The notes beneath the pieces were generated by a model, which ran no database searches, was not told the DNA's origin, and saw nothing but the letters and a program-made list of their open reading frames with translations. From the NCBI GenBank assembly GCA_019187105.1, contig JABAQM010000001.1, positions 1,674,001-1,738,000 of the forward strand: a stretch of 64,000 bases of DNA. The letters run 5' to 3'. This document shows positions 1-7,997 of the stretch, one piece after another. A program made the position numbers and the translations under genes. The DNA is from Fimbriimonadaceae bacterium. GTDB lineage: Bacteria > Armatimonadota > Fimbriimonadia > Fimbriimonadales > Fimbriimonadaceae. The first letter of the stretch is position 1. Every line of letters begins with the position of its first letter.

Positions 1-1
1 G

Positions 2-754
2 CACCTCGCCATCCTTACCGGTCCGAACATGAGCGGAAAATCAACCTATCTGCGCCAGGCCGCTCTGATCACGTTGATGGCTCAGATCGGAAGTTTCGTG
101 CCGGCGGCCTCGGCGAAAATAGCGGTCTGCGACCGGATCTTCGCCCGGATCGGCGCCAAGGACGAGCTCGCCCTCGGACAAAGCACGTTCATGGTCGAGA
201 TGGTGGAAAGCGCCAACATCCTCAACCACGCGACCGATCGAAGCCTCGTCATCCTCGACGAGATCGGAAGGGGTACCAGCACGTTCGATGGACTCGCGAT
301 CGCCTGGGCCATGGCCGAAGACCTCGCCGACCGCGGCGTGAAGACACTCTTTGCGACCCACTACCATCAGCTCAATGCGCTGGCGGAGCAGGTCGAGGGG
401 GTAACCAACCTGCGCGTCAGCGTGGAGGAGATCGGCGACGACATCATCTGGACTCACCGCGTTCTCCAGGGCGGAACCGACCGCTCCTACGGCATCCATG
501 TCGCCCGCATGGCAGGACTGCCAGGGCGGGTGTTACAGCGGGCAAAGGCCATTCTCGCCGACCTCGAGTCGGACGAGCGTGCGCCCCGTGCCAACGTCCA
601 ACACCGGAGCCTGCAGCTTACGCTCTTCGATGGCGAGGAGCCAGAGATCGTCAAGGCCCTGCGCGGATTGTCGATCGATGCGATGACGCCGATCCAGGCC
701 CTGCAAACGCTCGACGCTTGGAAGGCCAAGTTTGCCAAAGACGACGAGGATTAG
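2..754 (+). CDS. mutS: DNA mismatch repair protein MutS, C-terminal part (5' end outside window)
   Basis: ATPase domain of the mismatch sensor MutS. The frame is open to the window edge, so the lever, clamp and mismatch-binding domains lie upstream. The Walker A motif [10 protein letters not shown] is in the first few codons. Walker B with the signature motif follows ([13 protein letters not shown]), then the conserved ATHYHQL. The tail carries QLTLF, which matches the sliding-clamp (DnaN) binding consensus QLxLF known for MutS. The stop codon directly abuts the ATG of the next gene, so the two are probably co-transcribed. Confidence 0.97.
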   Translation, partial: HLAILTGPNMSGKSTYLRQAALITLMAQIGSFVPAASAKIAVCDRIFARIGAKDELALGQSTFMVEMVESANILNHATDRSLVILDEIGRGTSTFDGLAIAWAMAEDLADRGVKTLFATHYHQLNALAEQVEGVTNLRVSVEEIGDDIIWTHRVLQGGTDRSYGIHVARMAGLPGRVLQRAKAILADLESDERAPRANVQHRSLQLTLFDGEEPEIVKALRGLSIDAMTPIQALQTLDAWKAKFAKDDED

Positions 755-1633
755 ATGACGTTCCTCATCGGTCATCCTGCGGTGTCTTGGTCGCCCTGGC
801 TCGCCGAACATGGTAGCAATGTCGTCTCGCTGGATGTCCAAATGCCGCCGTTTGGGCCGCCGGGCTGCATCACCGCCGGCACCGCCGATACCCCGACCGG
901 CTGGCGATTCGTGGGGTCATTGGATCCGACCCGGTACCCGTTGGCGATGCTGGCGGGTCTACGGGACCTCGCGTCGCCGGACTGCACGATACTTGGGTTT
1001 CCCTATCGGCCATCTCCCGTGGGCCGCCAGCTCCTTATCGAATGCATACGACAGTGCCGGCCGGAACGGATACTGGCGCCGTCCGAACTATCGGGAGACC
1101 TCATGATAGGAGCCACGTTCGAGTATGTCGCGAATCTCCCAGCAGCTCCCACTCATCATGCCCAGGCCGCGAAGAGACGCGGGCGATGGATCGAATGCCT
1201 GGAGGCTTGCGAAACCCACCATCTGACCATGCCAGGTCTCATCATCGAAGGGGTGCGACTCGGCTCAGGCATCGCGCTCAGAAATCTGGGGGGTGGAATC
1301 GACTATGCCGAGGTTTGCGGCAAAACGGTCCTGCTGGCGTCTCGCGAGCCTCTCGATGACCACGCCGTCGCTCATACCCTCGATGTCGCTCATGCAGACC
1401 GTGCCGTCGTCGTTACCCCTGAACATTACATCGGACTGATCTGCGCCTTCGCCAGAGAAGATGGGACCGACTTTGGCGTGGGCAGGCTGACCGATATCGA
1501 CTTCGCCGCCCAAACCATCACTTGCCGATGCACGGCGGTCGCCCCTGCACCGGTCAAGGTCCTCAAGCTCGGTTCCATACGCGTCGATGAAACCGGCCGC
1601 GAGCTCCCGCAGGAGAAGCCTTGGGCGGTCTGA
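755..1633 (+). CDS. Conserved protein of unknown function
   Basis: A 292-residue soluble protein that I do not recognise. It has no signal peptide or membrane segment. It starts with ATG immediately after the mutS stop, and a histidine phosphatase follows 17 bases later, so translation is probably coupled within a mutS-unknown-phosphatase-lnt operon. The alternating hydrophobic strands and GxxxGSGIALRN-like stretch in the second half suggest an alpha/beta fold, but no catalytic motif stands out. Base composition and codon use match the neighbours. Context alone gives no function. Confidence 0.8.
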   Translation: MTFLIGHPAVSWSPWLAEHGSNVVSLDVQMPPFGPPGCITAGTADTPTGWRFVGSLDPTRYPLAMLAGLRDLASPDCTILGFPYRPSPVGRQLLIECIRQCRPERILAPSELSGDLMIGATFEYVANLPAAPTHHAQAAKRRGRWIECLEACETHHLTMPGLIIEGVRLGSGIALRNLGGGIDYAEVCGKTVLLASREPLDDHAVAHTLDVAHADRAVVVTPEHYIGLICAFAREDGTDFGVGRLTDIDFAAQTITCRCTAVAPAPVKVLKLGSIRVDETGRELPQEKPWAV

Positions 1634-1650
1634 GCGGTATAACCTAACCC

Positions 1651-2295
1651 ATGCGGCTCCTCGTCATTCGGCATGGGCAAACTGCCTGGAATGCCGAAGG
1701 AAGAGCGCAGGGCCACACCGACATTTCCCTTGACGAAACCGGCCTTCACCAAGCCCGCCTCCTCGCCGCCAGCCTCGACGACATGCCGCTGCGCCGAGTC
1801 GTAACCAGCGATCTGAGCAGAAGCCGGGAAACGGCCCAGCTCGTTGCCGACCGCCTCGGCTTGGAATTGATTGTCGAGCCCAGGTTTCGAGAGAGCTGCA
1901 TCGGCGAGTTCGAGGGCCGGCACTATACGGAGTACCGTGCCGAAATCGCGCGGCTTGCCGGGGTCCATCAAGCGCCTTGGTACGGGGTGAGCGTGGGCGG
2001 AGGTGAATGTGGACGAGACGTTTGGAAGCGAGTTTGCGAAGCTCTTGAGGACCACGTTCCCGGCGATGGCGCCGACACCGCGATCATCGCTCATGGCGGG
2101 TCCTGCAGCATGATCGCCGCTCGGCTGATCGGCGGCACCGTCGACACGTCCCGCAGCATCCGATTTGGAAACACCGCGGTGGCCGAGTTTCAGCGTATGC
2201 CCGCCGGCCACTGGGTCATTCAGCGATATAACGACACGCGACACCTCGACCAACCGTCTAGCCCGATGATCGACCTCCATGCATCGGCTTCGTAG
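1651..2295 (+). CDS. Histidine phosphatase family protein (phosphoglycerate mutase-like)
   Basis: A 214-residue member of the phosphohistidine phosphatase superfamily. The catalytic RHG triad is at residues 7-9 (VIRHGQT), followed by the typical WN and ExGxxQA segment (DETGLHQA). The acid residue region is ESCIGEFEG and the second catalytic histidine lies in IIAHGGS. The family includes cofactor-dependent phosphoglycerate mutases, alpha-ribazole phosphatases (CobC) and broad phosphatases. Nothing in the sequence or context separates these, and no cobalamin genes are nearby. Its 3' end overlaps the start of lnt by 17 bases. Confidence 0.9.
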   Translation: MRLLVIRHGQTAWNAEGRAQGHTDISLDETGLHQARLLAASLDDMPLRRVVTSDLSRSRETAQLVADRLGLELIVEPRFRESCIGEFEGRHYTEYRAEIARLAGVHQAPWYGVSVGGGECGRDVWKRVCEALEDHVPGDGADTAIIAHGGSCSMIAARLIGGTVDTSRSIRFGNTAVAEFQRMPAGHWVIQRYNDTRHLDQPSSPMIDLHASAS

Positions 2296-3742
2296 CGCCG
2301 GACCCGTTGTCGCCTCAGTGCTGTTGTACTGGTTGGCCTTTCCGCCCGTCAACCTGCTCTTCCTTGTCTTTGTGGCCCTGGCGCCCTGGTTCGTCTTCCT
2401 CAGGACATGCTCGGGAAAGCAGGCATTTAGATCAGGGTTGCTGTTCGGGCTGCTCTTTTGGCTCTTGCAGATGACCTGGATCGTCCCGTTCGTCGGGCGA
2501 TGGACGCAGAGCATTTGGCTTGGCATGGTCCCTTGGCTTCTCATCCCCACGCTGGGTATCTGGTACTTCGGCCTTCTCGGCTGGCTTATCCACCGCTGTT
2601 GGGCGATCGACAAGCCGTGGCTCATTCCTGTGGTTTGGATCGGGGTCGAGGCGTTTCGGGCGTTCATCCCCATTTTCGCCTACCCTTGGGGGATCCTCGC
2701 GTTTCCGCTTGCCGAGTTTCCGATCCTCGCCCAGCTTGGCGCCCTCGGAACGGTCTACACCGTTTCCGGATGGTGTTCGCTCGGCAGTGTCGTTGCTGCG
2801 ATGTGGCTCGGACAAGTGCCATGGGCTCGCATCCGCGGTTACGCGATGGTGTTGGTCGTGCTCGGCGTCGCTTCCGCCCTCCGGTTCCAGCAACCGATCG
2901 TCGGCGAGAACTTGAAAGTCACGCTCGGCCAGATTGGCGTTGACCAGGCCTTCTCGGATCCGCAGTCCCGGCCCCAGATGATACGCGACGCTGCCGATGA
3001 AACCCTGCGACAAGCGGAGCGGGCCGGAGCTCAGCTGCTCGTGCTGCCAGAAGCCGTTACCTCGGCATACGACGACCGAGCGGTCTTGCCGTTTACAACC
3101 CGACCGACGATTCCCGTCCTCCTCGGAGCCCATCGACGATCCGTCGGCGGCTCCCACCAATCCGCGTTCTTGTACGCTAACGGGCAATTCCAGCACAAGG
3201 ACAAGCTCCGGCTGGTGATCTTCGGAGAATTCGTTCCGTTCCGCGACCACCTGCCCTTTCTCAAGGCCTTCAACTTGCCTGGCACCGACATGACCGCGGG
3301 AACCGACAACGCCGTCCTAAAGCTGAGCGATCGGATCCGCATCGGCACGCTGGTCTGCTTCGAGGCTCTGTTTTCCGAGGTGACCGACCGGCTCGTCGCC
3401 AAGGGCGCCAACCTCCTCGCCGTCATCTCGGTCGACGATTGGTACATGGGAACCGTCGCGCCAAACCAACTGCGCCAAGGCACGATCTGGCGCTCCATCG
3501 AATCGGGCCTGCCGCTTGTGCGGGTTGGCAGTCTCGGGTACTCGCTCGCCACCGATGCGAGGGGAACCGTGACCTACCAGCTGCCCACCTTCATTCAGGC
3601 TTCCCCAACGGTGAATGTTTGGGTTCCTGAACACTCGGATGCCTTCGCCTATCGCTGGGTGGTCCCATGGATCGGCGTCGCCGGTTGCATCGGCGTGATT
3701 ATTCAGGCGATCTGGCGACGTCAGCCGAAAAGCTCGAGCTGA
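2279..3742 (+). CDS. lnt: Apolipoprotein N-acyltransferase
   Basis: Inner-membrane enzyme that adds the third acyl chain to lipoproteins. The N-terminal 200 residues hold about six to seven hydrophobic segments. The nitrilase-like periplasmic domain follows, with the expected catalytic triad: Glu258 (LVLPEAV), Lys309 (HKDKLRL) and Cys360 (GTLVCFEA). Length (487) is normal for the family. Together with the lipobox proteins in this window it implies a diderm envelope with triacylated lipoproteins. The last 22 bases overlap the 3' end of the convergent uracil-DNA glycosylase gene. Confidence 0.95.
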   Translation: MHRLRSAGPVVASVLLYWLAFPPVNLLFLVFVALAPWFVFLRTCSGKQAFRSGLLFGLLFWLLQMTWIVPFVGRWTQSIWLGMVPWLLIPTLGIWYFGLLGWLIHRCWAIDKPWLIPVVWIGVEAFRAFIPIFAYPWGILAFPLAEFPILAQLGALGTVYTVSGWCSLGSVVAAMWLGQVPWARIRGYAMVLVVLGVASALRFQQPIVGENLKVTLGQIGVDQAFSDPQSRPQMIRDAADETLRQAERAGAQLLVLPEAVTSAYDDRAVLPFTTRPTIPVLLGAHRRSVGGSHQSAFLYANGQFQHKDKLRLVIFGEFVPFRDHLPFLKAFNLPGTDMTAGTDNAVLKLSDRIRIGTLVCFEALFSEVTDRLVAKGANLLAVISVDDWYMGTVAPNQLRQGTIWRSIESGLPLVRVGSLGYSLATDARGTVTYQLPTFIQASPTVNVWVPEHSDAFAYRWVVPWIGVAGCIGVIIQAIWRRQPKSSS

Positions 3743-4374
3743 ACCAGCGGCGGCTCCGGCATTGGCTGCTCCAAAAGCTTCTGGGCGGTTTCCCAAGCTC
3801 GCTGGATGTCCGCCACAAGCAGGCTGTAGCCACCATCGGATTTAGGCCCCTGCTGCCGCAGAATGTAGGCTGGGTGGAGCGTCGCGATCGCCACCCGGGC
3901 TAGCTCGCAGGGGAAATAGCGACCGCGTTCCGCCGTGATCTTGAAGTCTTTCTTGATGAGGTTCTTTGCGCTTGGCGCCCCTACGCAAAGTATCACTTTG
4001 GGCGCGATCGTGGCCAGCTGCGGGATCAACCACTGTCGGCACGCCGCCGTCTCTCCCTCCGTGGGGGGCCGGTTGACCGGCTTGCCGTTCACCCAATCGC
4101 AGGCACGGCACTTGACCGTGTTGCAGATGTAGACGTGGCTCCGATCGAGTCCGTTGTCGGCGAGCGCCCGATCCAGCAGCTGCCCGGCTTTCCCGACGAA
4201 GGGACGCCCCAGCTTGTCCTCGGTATCCCCGGGACCTTCGCCAACCAGCACCAGGGGTGCGTTGGGATTGCCCTCACCAAAGACGACGTTGGTCCGTCGT
4301 TCGGCAAGCTCGCAGGAACTGCAGGACTGCGCCGCCTGCGCAAGCTCAACCAGCGTGCGATCAGCGACCGGCAA
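3721..4374 (-). CDS. Uracil-DNA glycosylase, family 4 (iron-sulfur)
   Basis: Removes uracil from DNA in base excision repair. The motif GEGPGDTEDKLGRPFVGKAG matches the family-4 active site region, and HPAYIL matches the second motif. Four cysteines fit the 4Fe-4S ligands: C18 and C21 (CSSC), C89 (VKCR) and C112 (AAC), the last pair separated by a small insertion. I chose a TTG start with GGAGG six bases upstream; a TTG five codons earlier lacks such a site. The C-terminus ends in QLELFG, a sliding-clamp-binding consensus. It overlaps the HIT gene start-to-end by 14 bases, and the two form a leftward operon. Confidence 0.92.
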   Translation of the reverse strand: MPVADRTLVELAQAAQSCSSCELAERRTNVVFGEGNPNAPLVLVGEGPGDTEDKLGRPFVGKAGQLLDRALADNGLDRSHVYICNTVKCRACDWVNGKPVNRPPTEGETAACRQWLIPQLATIAPKVILCVGAPSAKNLIKKDFKITAERGRYFPCELARVAIATLHPAYILRQQGPKSDGGYSLLVADIQRAWETAQKLLEQPMPEPPLVQLELFG

Positions 4375-4861
4375 GCTCGTCCTCCACAATCACTCGAAGG
4401 CGGTCATAGCTCTCCTGCAAACTTTGGGGCAAGACCCGAACCTCGCCGACCGTTGTCATAAAATTCGTGTCGCCGGCCCATCGCGGCACGATATGCCAGT
4501 GAATGTGATCCGGTATTCCGGCGCCCGCGGCCTCACCCAGATTCACGCCGATGTTATAGCCCTGCGGCCGATAAGCCTTGCCGATCCAGCGGACGCATCG
4601 CACCAAGAGCTGGTTGATCTCGAGCAGCTCCGCCTCCTCCAGCTCTTCGAGGTCGGCAGTATGGCGGAAGGGCGCGATCATTAAATGGCCGTTGGTGTAG
4701 GGAAAGGCGTTGAGCATGACGAACGCCGTCGTGCCCCGGTAGAGAATGAGGTTCTCACGATCGCTTTCCAAGGCGGGGAGCTCGACGAAGATGCAACCGC
4801 CCGTCGGCGTGGCGGACTCGATGTATGACAGTCTCCAAGGCGCCCATAGCCGCTCCGCCAT
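4361..4861 (-). CDS. HIT family nucleotide hydrolase or phosphorylase
   Basis: A 166-residue histidine-triad protein that cleaves nucleoside phosphates such as Ap4A. The triad HIHWH is at residues 119-123. The opening MAERLWAPWR and following Y match the Ap4A phosphorylase/hydrolase branch of the HIT family. I trimmed 27 upstream codons because the family begins at this APWR segment. It is transcribed with the uracil-DNA glycosylase. The short divergent region upstream carries a perfect 14-base palindrome. Confidence 0.92.
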   Translation of the reverse strand: MAERLWAPWRLSYIESATPTGGCIFVELPALESDRENLILYRGTTAFVMLNAFPYTNGHLMIAPFRHTADLEELEEAELLEINQLLVRCVRWIGKAYRPQGYNIGVNLGEAAGAGIPDHIHWHIVPRWAGDTNFMTTVGEVRVLPQSLQESYDRLRVIVEDELAGR

Positions 4862-4874
4862 GTTTCGGTTATAG

Positions 4875-4888
4875 CACCCTGCAGGGTG
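4875..4888. promoter_or_regulatory. Perfect 14-bp palindrome in a divergent intergenic region
   Basis: CACCCTGCAGGGTG is fully self-complementary and sits in the 49-base gap between the leftward HIT gene and the rightward YcxB-like gene. This position suits a dimeric repressor controlling both promoters. No regulator gene is adjacent, so the binding protein is unknown. Confidence 0.35.
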
Positions 4889-4910
4889 TCGGTGGTAAGT
4901 TCGGGCCACC

Positions 4911-5438
4911 ATGTCGGAAGCTGAGCACCACTTCCGCGCCACGTACCAGGTTGTTTACGATGCCCAGGTGGCGCAAGCCGTTGACAGAGCGATGTTGCGC
5001 TCTTATCGGTTGGCGTGGCTTCGATATGGTTTTAAGATTGGTGTGTGGTCTCTAGTTGTCACCTATGCGTACTGGATGATCATCTCGTACTTCTCGGAGG
5101 TCTACTCGCTGATGGCGCTTGGCTATACGACCGGTATCGCGCTTGTCGTTACATCGCTGGACCCGCTGTGGGGCCTGATCAAACTCAACCGAGCTCCAGA
5201 TGATCACCCTGATCGTGACAAGGTTTGGGACTGCGAGATTTCCGATCGCCACTGGAAAACGACTGATCAGTTTGGATTTACTCGTACTTATCTTTGGCAC
5301 CAGATGGAAGTGATTAGTGAGTTCCCGGAAGCCTGGTGGATTAGGGTCGAAGCGTTCGACATTATCGTGTTTCGTAAGCCATTGCGAGAAGCCGGTGTGG
5401 AGGATGCCTTCCGCGAGCGGATGGCACATGGAAAATGA
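4911..5438 (+). CDS. YcxB-like membrane protein
   Basis: A 175-residue protein with two hydrophobic segments at about residues 43-62 and 66-85. A soluble C-terminal half follows, with a pattern (W..T.......T...W..M..I.E.....)) resembling YcxB-type proteins, whose function is unknown. It stands alone; the next gene begins 160 bases downstream. The family call is by sequence pattern only. Confidence 0.6.
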   Translation: MSEAEHHFRATYQVVYDAQVAQAVDRAMLRSYRLAWLRYGFKIGVWSLVVTYAYWMIISYFSEVYSLMALGYTTGIALVVTSLDPLWGLIKLNRAPDDHPDRDKVWDCEISDRHWKTTDQFGFTRTYLWHQMEVISEFPEAWWIRVEAFDIIVFRKPLREAGVEDAFRERMAHGK

Positions 5439-5600
5439 CTGCCCCAGATACCTTGTTGGCTCCTGCGCGAGATCTCCAGGCACGAGAAATCGGGTGCATA
5501 TCACGACGCTCACCGGGTCGCCCCTTGCCAGTTCCCCAAAACTTCCACAGTCGAACTGTCCCGGCATTTCGTGCCGTTTTGTAGGTGTATGAAGTCCTGA

Positions 5601-6050
5601 ATGCGGCACAACCGCTCAACCATTTCCATCATTGCCGGGATCGTTGTTGTCGGATTCGCGGCGTTCGTTCAGTTCAACTGGAAGAGTGCCAGACGGGTCG
5701 GCTTTGAAACCGCAGTCGGTTTCCTCGACCTCGCCAAGGCGGGCGACTTTGAAAAGATGACGTCGGCCCGTGTTGCCAGCGAGACCGTCATTCAATGGGT
5801 AAAGGAGTCCGAAGCGGCGCATGGCAAGATCTTGCGATACCGGATCGTCGCGTTCGGCTGCCAAATCGGCGGGACTCCGTGGTCCGGTCATGCCATCGTT
5901 TGGCGTGAGAAAGGAGCCTTCAGCGAAGGCTTCGGTGGCTCGCGGCGGTTCGTTTCCACCTATGGCCTCGTATCCGCAACGCCGCTCAGCGAAACCCAGA
6001 TACGAGAGGAGTTCCAGAGAGCCGGCCTTGACAGGGGTGATCGCCAATAG
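5601..6050 (+). CDS. Hypothetical single-pass membrane protein
   Basis: A 149-residue protein with one N-terminal hydrophobic segment (about residues 8-25), which could be an uncleaved anchor or signal. The remainder is a small soluble domain with no motif I recognise; the helix-rich first part (FLDLAKAGDFEKMTSARVAS) resembles accessory NTF2-like domains, but this is weak. It ends just before the RNase P RNA gene, whose likely promoter lies inside its last codons. Confidence 0.65.
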   Translation: MRHNRSTISIIAGIVVVGFAAFVQFNWKSARRVGFETAVGFLDLAKAGDFEKMTSARVASETVIQWVKESEAAHGKILRYRIVAFGCQIGGTPWSGHAIVWREKGAFSEGFGGSRRFVSTYGLVSATPLSETQIREEFQRAGLDRGDRQ

Positions 6051-6056
6051 GTCATC
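6028..6056 (+). promoter_or_regulatory. Possible promoter of rnpB
   Basis: A perfect TTGACA (6028-6033) lies about 30 bases before the predicted 5' end of the RNase P RNA. The -10 region is poor: GTCATC at 17-base spacing. The position suits the RNA gene, but the -10 match is too weak to be sure. Confidence 0.35.
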
Positions 6057-6061
6057 CTATA

Positions 6062-6382
6062 CGGGCGAGTTGGCCGGGCGACGGCCTCGGGAAACCGGGG
6101 AGGAAAGTCCGGACTTCATAGGGCACAGCGCCCTGGGCAACCAGGGACGGGGCGACCCGAAGGAAAGTGCCACAGAAACATACCGCCACGGCTTGCCGCG
6201 GTAAGGGTGAAATCGTGAGGTAAGAGCTCACGTCTCGGTTCGGCAACGGGCCGGGAGGGTAAACCCCGCTGGAAGCAAGGCCTAATAGGGAGGGGACGAC
6301 GTGGCCCGCAGACCCTCCGGGTTGGCCGCATTAGACAAATCGTCGCACAAAGACAGAATCCGGCTTACAGGCCAACTCGCAC
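6062..6382 (+). ncRNA. rnpB: RNase P RNA (class A)
   Basis: Catalytic RNA that trims the 5' leader of tRNA precursors. The conserved core is present: GAGGAAAGTCCGGACT near the 5' end, ACAGAAA, GGTAAACCC in the middle, and GACAGAATCCGGCTTACAG near the 3' end. The termini pair as helix P1 over 11 bases (6065-6075 with 6370-6380), which sets the ends. Length of about 320 nt is usual for class A. It is transcribed rightwards towards a convergent prepilin gene. Confidence 0.96.
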
Positions 6383-6392
6383 TGTTCCTCTG

Positions 6393-6427
6393 GTTATAAG
6401 TCCTATAGGACCTATGAGACCTATAAC
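6393..6427. terminator. Imperfect inverted repeat between rnpB and the convergent prepilin gene
   Basis: Outer arms GTTATA and TATAAC enclose the 12-base palindrome GTCCTATAGGAC (6400-6411) and a near-copy of it. It lies directly between the RNase P RNA 3' end and the prepilin stop codon, where a bidirectional terminator would be expected. There is no T-run, so intrinsic termination is not certain. Confidence 0.35.
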
Positions 6428-7257
6428 TAGCGGACCCCGTAGGTCATCCAGTATCCGATTCGTGTCGGCTCGCCCGCCGGCCATCTGGCCCAATACCGAG
6501 GGTGGCTGTCGGCAAAGAGCACCACATGTCCTTCGCGATGGCTGCCATGCATCTTCATGCCCTTCTGATTGCCGTTCGCGGGGGTGTACATGCACAGGCA
6601 ATACGGCGCGCAATACCAGCCGGTGCGGCGGAACTGGGTTCCGGTCAGTGGATCTTCCCAGCGAACGTTGGGGTCATGCTCGATCGCGTTCTCGTTGCTC
6701 GGATCCGGGTCCCCGGCGATCGGATCGTCGAGTGCGCCCCGATAGCTGCATCCGAGCGTGTTATTGGCCGTCGATTCCTTGCCATCCCGCCGACCCGTAT
6801 CGAACGCAAGAATCGCCTTCGCCGTTTCGATAAAGAGCGCGGTGGTCTTCGCGCCCTGCGCGATCACCGTGTTGTTCCCGTCATCTCGCAGGCGGCCGTT
6901 GGGATAGGACATCGCCCACGCGCTCATGATGAAGCCGTACTGGTAGCGCGACGACGGGCACTTGAACACGCCGAGATCGCGCTTCGAACGAGTCTTCATG
7001 TATGGGTTGACCTTGCCGGTCCAGCCGTCGCTTCCATCCTGGCCGGTGACGTCGTTGATCACGATCAGCGTGTCGTTGTGGTCGTCGTAGTACATCGTGC
7101 AGCCGACCGCGATCTGGCGCGCATTGCTCAGGCAGTTGGCCTTTTTGGCCGCCTCTTTCGCCTGGGCGAAGACGGGAAACAAGATCGCAGCGAGGATCGC
7201 GATGATCGCGATCACCACCAGCAACTCGATCAACGTAAAACCGTTACGGCGACTCAC
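6427..7257 (-). CDS. Prepilin-type protein with H-X9-DG domain
   Basis: A 276-residue pseudopilin. The type III leader is at residues 6-27 ([19 protein letters not shown]), with cleavage after the glycine by prepilin peptidase, followed by the helical stem [14 protein letters not shown]. The C-terminal [16 protein letters not shown] is the H-X9-DG motif abundant in Planctomycetes and Armatimonadetes, whose role is unknown. The GTG start overlaps the stop of the upstream hydrolase gene (GTGA), so it is the last gene of the sugar dehydrogenase operon. Assembly genes are not nearby. Confidence 0.9.
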   Translation of the reverse strand: MSRRNGFTLIELLVVIAIIAILAAILFPVFAQAKEAAKKANCLSNARQIAVGCTMYYDDHNDTLIVINDVTGQDGSDGWTGKVNPYMKTRSKRDLGVFKCPSSRYQYGFIMSAWAMSYPNGRLRDDGNNTVIAQGAKTTALFIETAKAILAFDTGRRDGKESTANNTLGCSYRGALDDPIAGDPDPSNENAIEHDPNVRWEDPLTGTQFRRTGWYCAPYCLCMYTPANGNQKGMKMHGSHREGHVVLFADSHPRYWARWPAGEPTRIGYWMTYGVR

Positions 7258-7997
7258 TTCTTTAAGATTTTAAGCCGGATATTGCGAAAATCGATGGGAT
7301 GACTCTCCGATTGGAGCGAAATTGTCCCGCGAGATATCAACAGCCCGTCCTTTGGCATCAGCGCTTTGGCATCAGCGTCGTTGGGATCGAACTGAATGGA
7401 GTCGTAGCGAATAACTTCCTTTCCATTCACACGGTGAACGACGAGGCCGCCGCCATGTACTTCAATCTCGACACTTACCCACTGGTCGCCCCGGAACGTA
7501 TCCGAGCTTGAGTCGGTGCAATGCTGGGTCCACAGCTTCCCGTTCATCATCACGTTCGTCCCCGGCGTGCAGAGGTTGGCCGTCGATCGCTTGCCCTCGG
7601 CGGGACCCCCCAAAAACTGGGCTTCGGCGGAAACGGGAAAGCCTTGATCCACTCCCATCGTTTCCGGACGCTGTCCATGGAGCATCACCCCGCTGTTCCT
7701 CCAAGCCCACCCCTGGCCATCGGAAAGCTGGTCGCCGACGAAGCGATAGTCAAGCCGCAGGATGTAATGGGAGATCTCATCCTTGTAAAACAGGTGCCCA
7801 AAGCGGTCGCCAAACTTGCCGCCGTATCCGTCGTAACGAACCTGGATCATGCCGTCTTTCACGCGGAAGGTATTGGCGAAATTCTCCCCCGCCTTGAACC
7901 CCTTGATTTTCGGTATCCAGCCATTCAGGTCCTTGCCGTTGAAGATCGGCACGAAGCCATCATGCCCAAGGACGACGGCGAGCGCCAGAGCGATCAT
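7254..7997 (-). CDS. 3-keto-disaccharide hydrolase family protein (DUF1080)
   Basis: A 247-residue exported protein with a short hydrophobic N-terminus followed by FNGKDLNGW, the hallmark of the DUF1080 beta-sandwich (concanavalin-like) family. Some members hydrolyse 3-keto-disaccharides made by sugar 3-dehydrogenases. Internal signatures include the YRF...NSGV.LHGQRPE region and HRVNGKEV. It overlaps both neighbours by ATGA/GTGA, lying between a haem-containing sugar dehydrogenase and a prepilin. The context suggests extracytoplasmic oxidation followed by hydrolysis of a glycoside; this pairing is inference. Confidence 0.87.
   Translation of the reverse strand: MIALALAVVLGHDGFVPIFNGKDLNGWIPKIKGFKAGENFANTFRVKDGMIQVRYDGYGGKFGDRFGHLFYKDEISHYILRLDYRFVGDQLSDGQGWAWRNSGVMLHGQRPETMGVDQGFPVSAEAQFLGGPAEGKRSTANLCTPGTNVMMNGKLWTQHCTDSSSDTFRGDQWVSVEIEVHGGGLVVHRVNGKEVIRYDSIQFDPNDADAKALMPKDGLLISRGTISLQSESHPIDFRNIRLKILKK

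Noticed and set aside
1426-2673. 415-codon open frame antisense to the phosphatase and lnt genes
   Set aside because: It lacks any family resemblance, overlaps two clearly coding genes and reflects the high GC content on the opposite strand.
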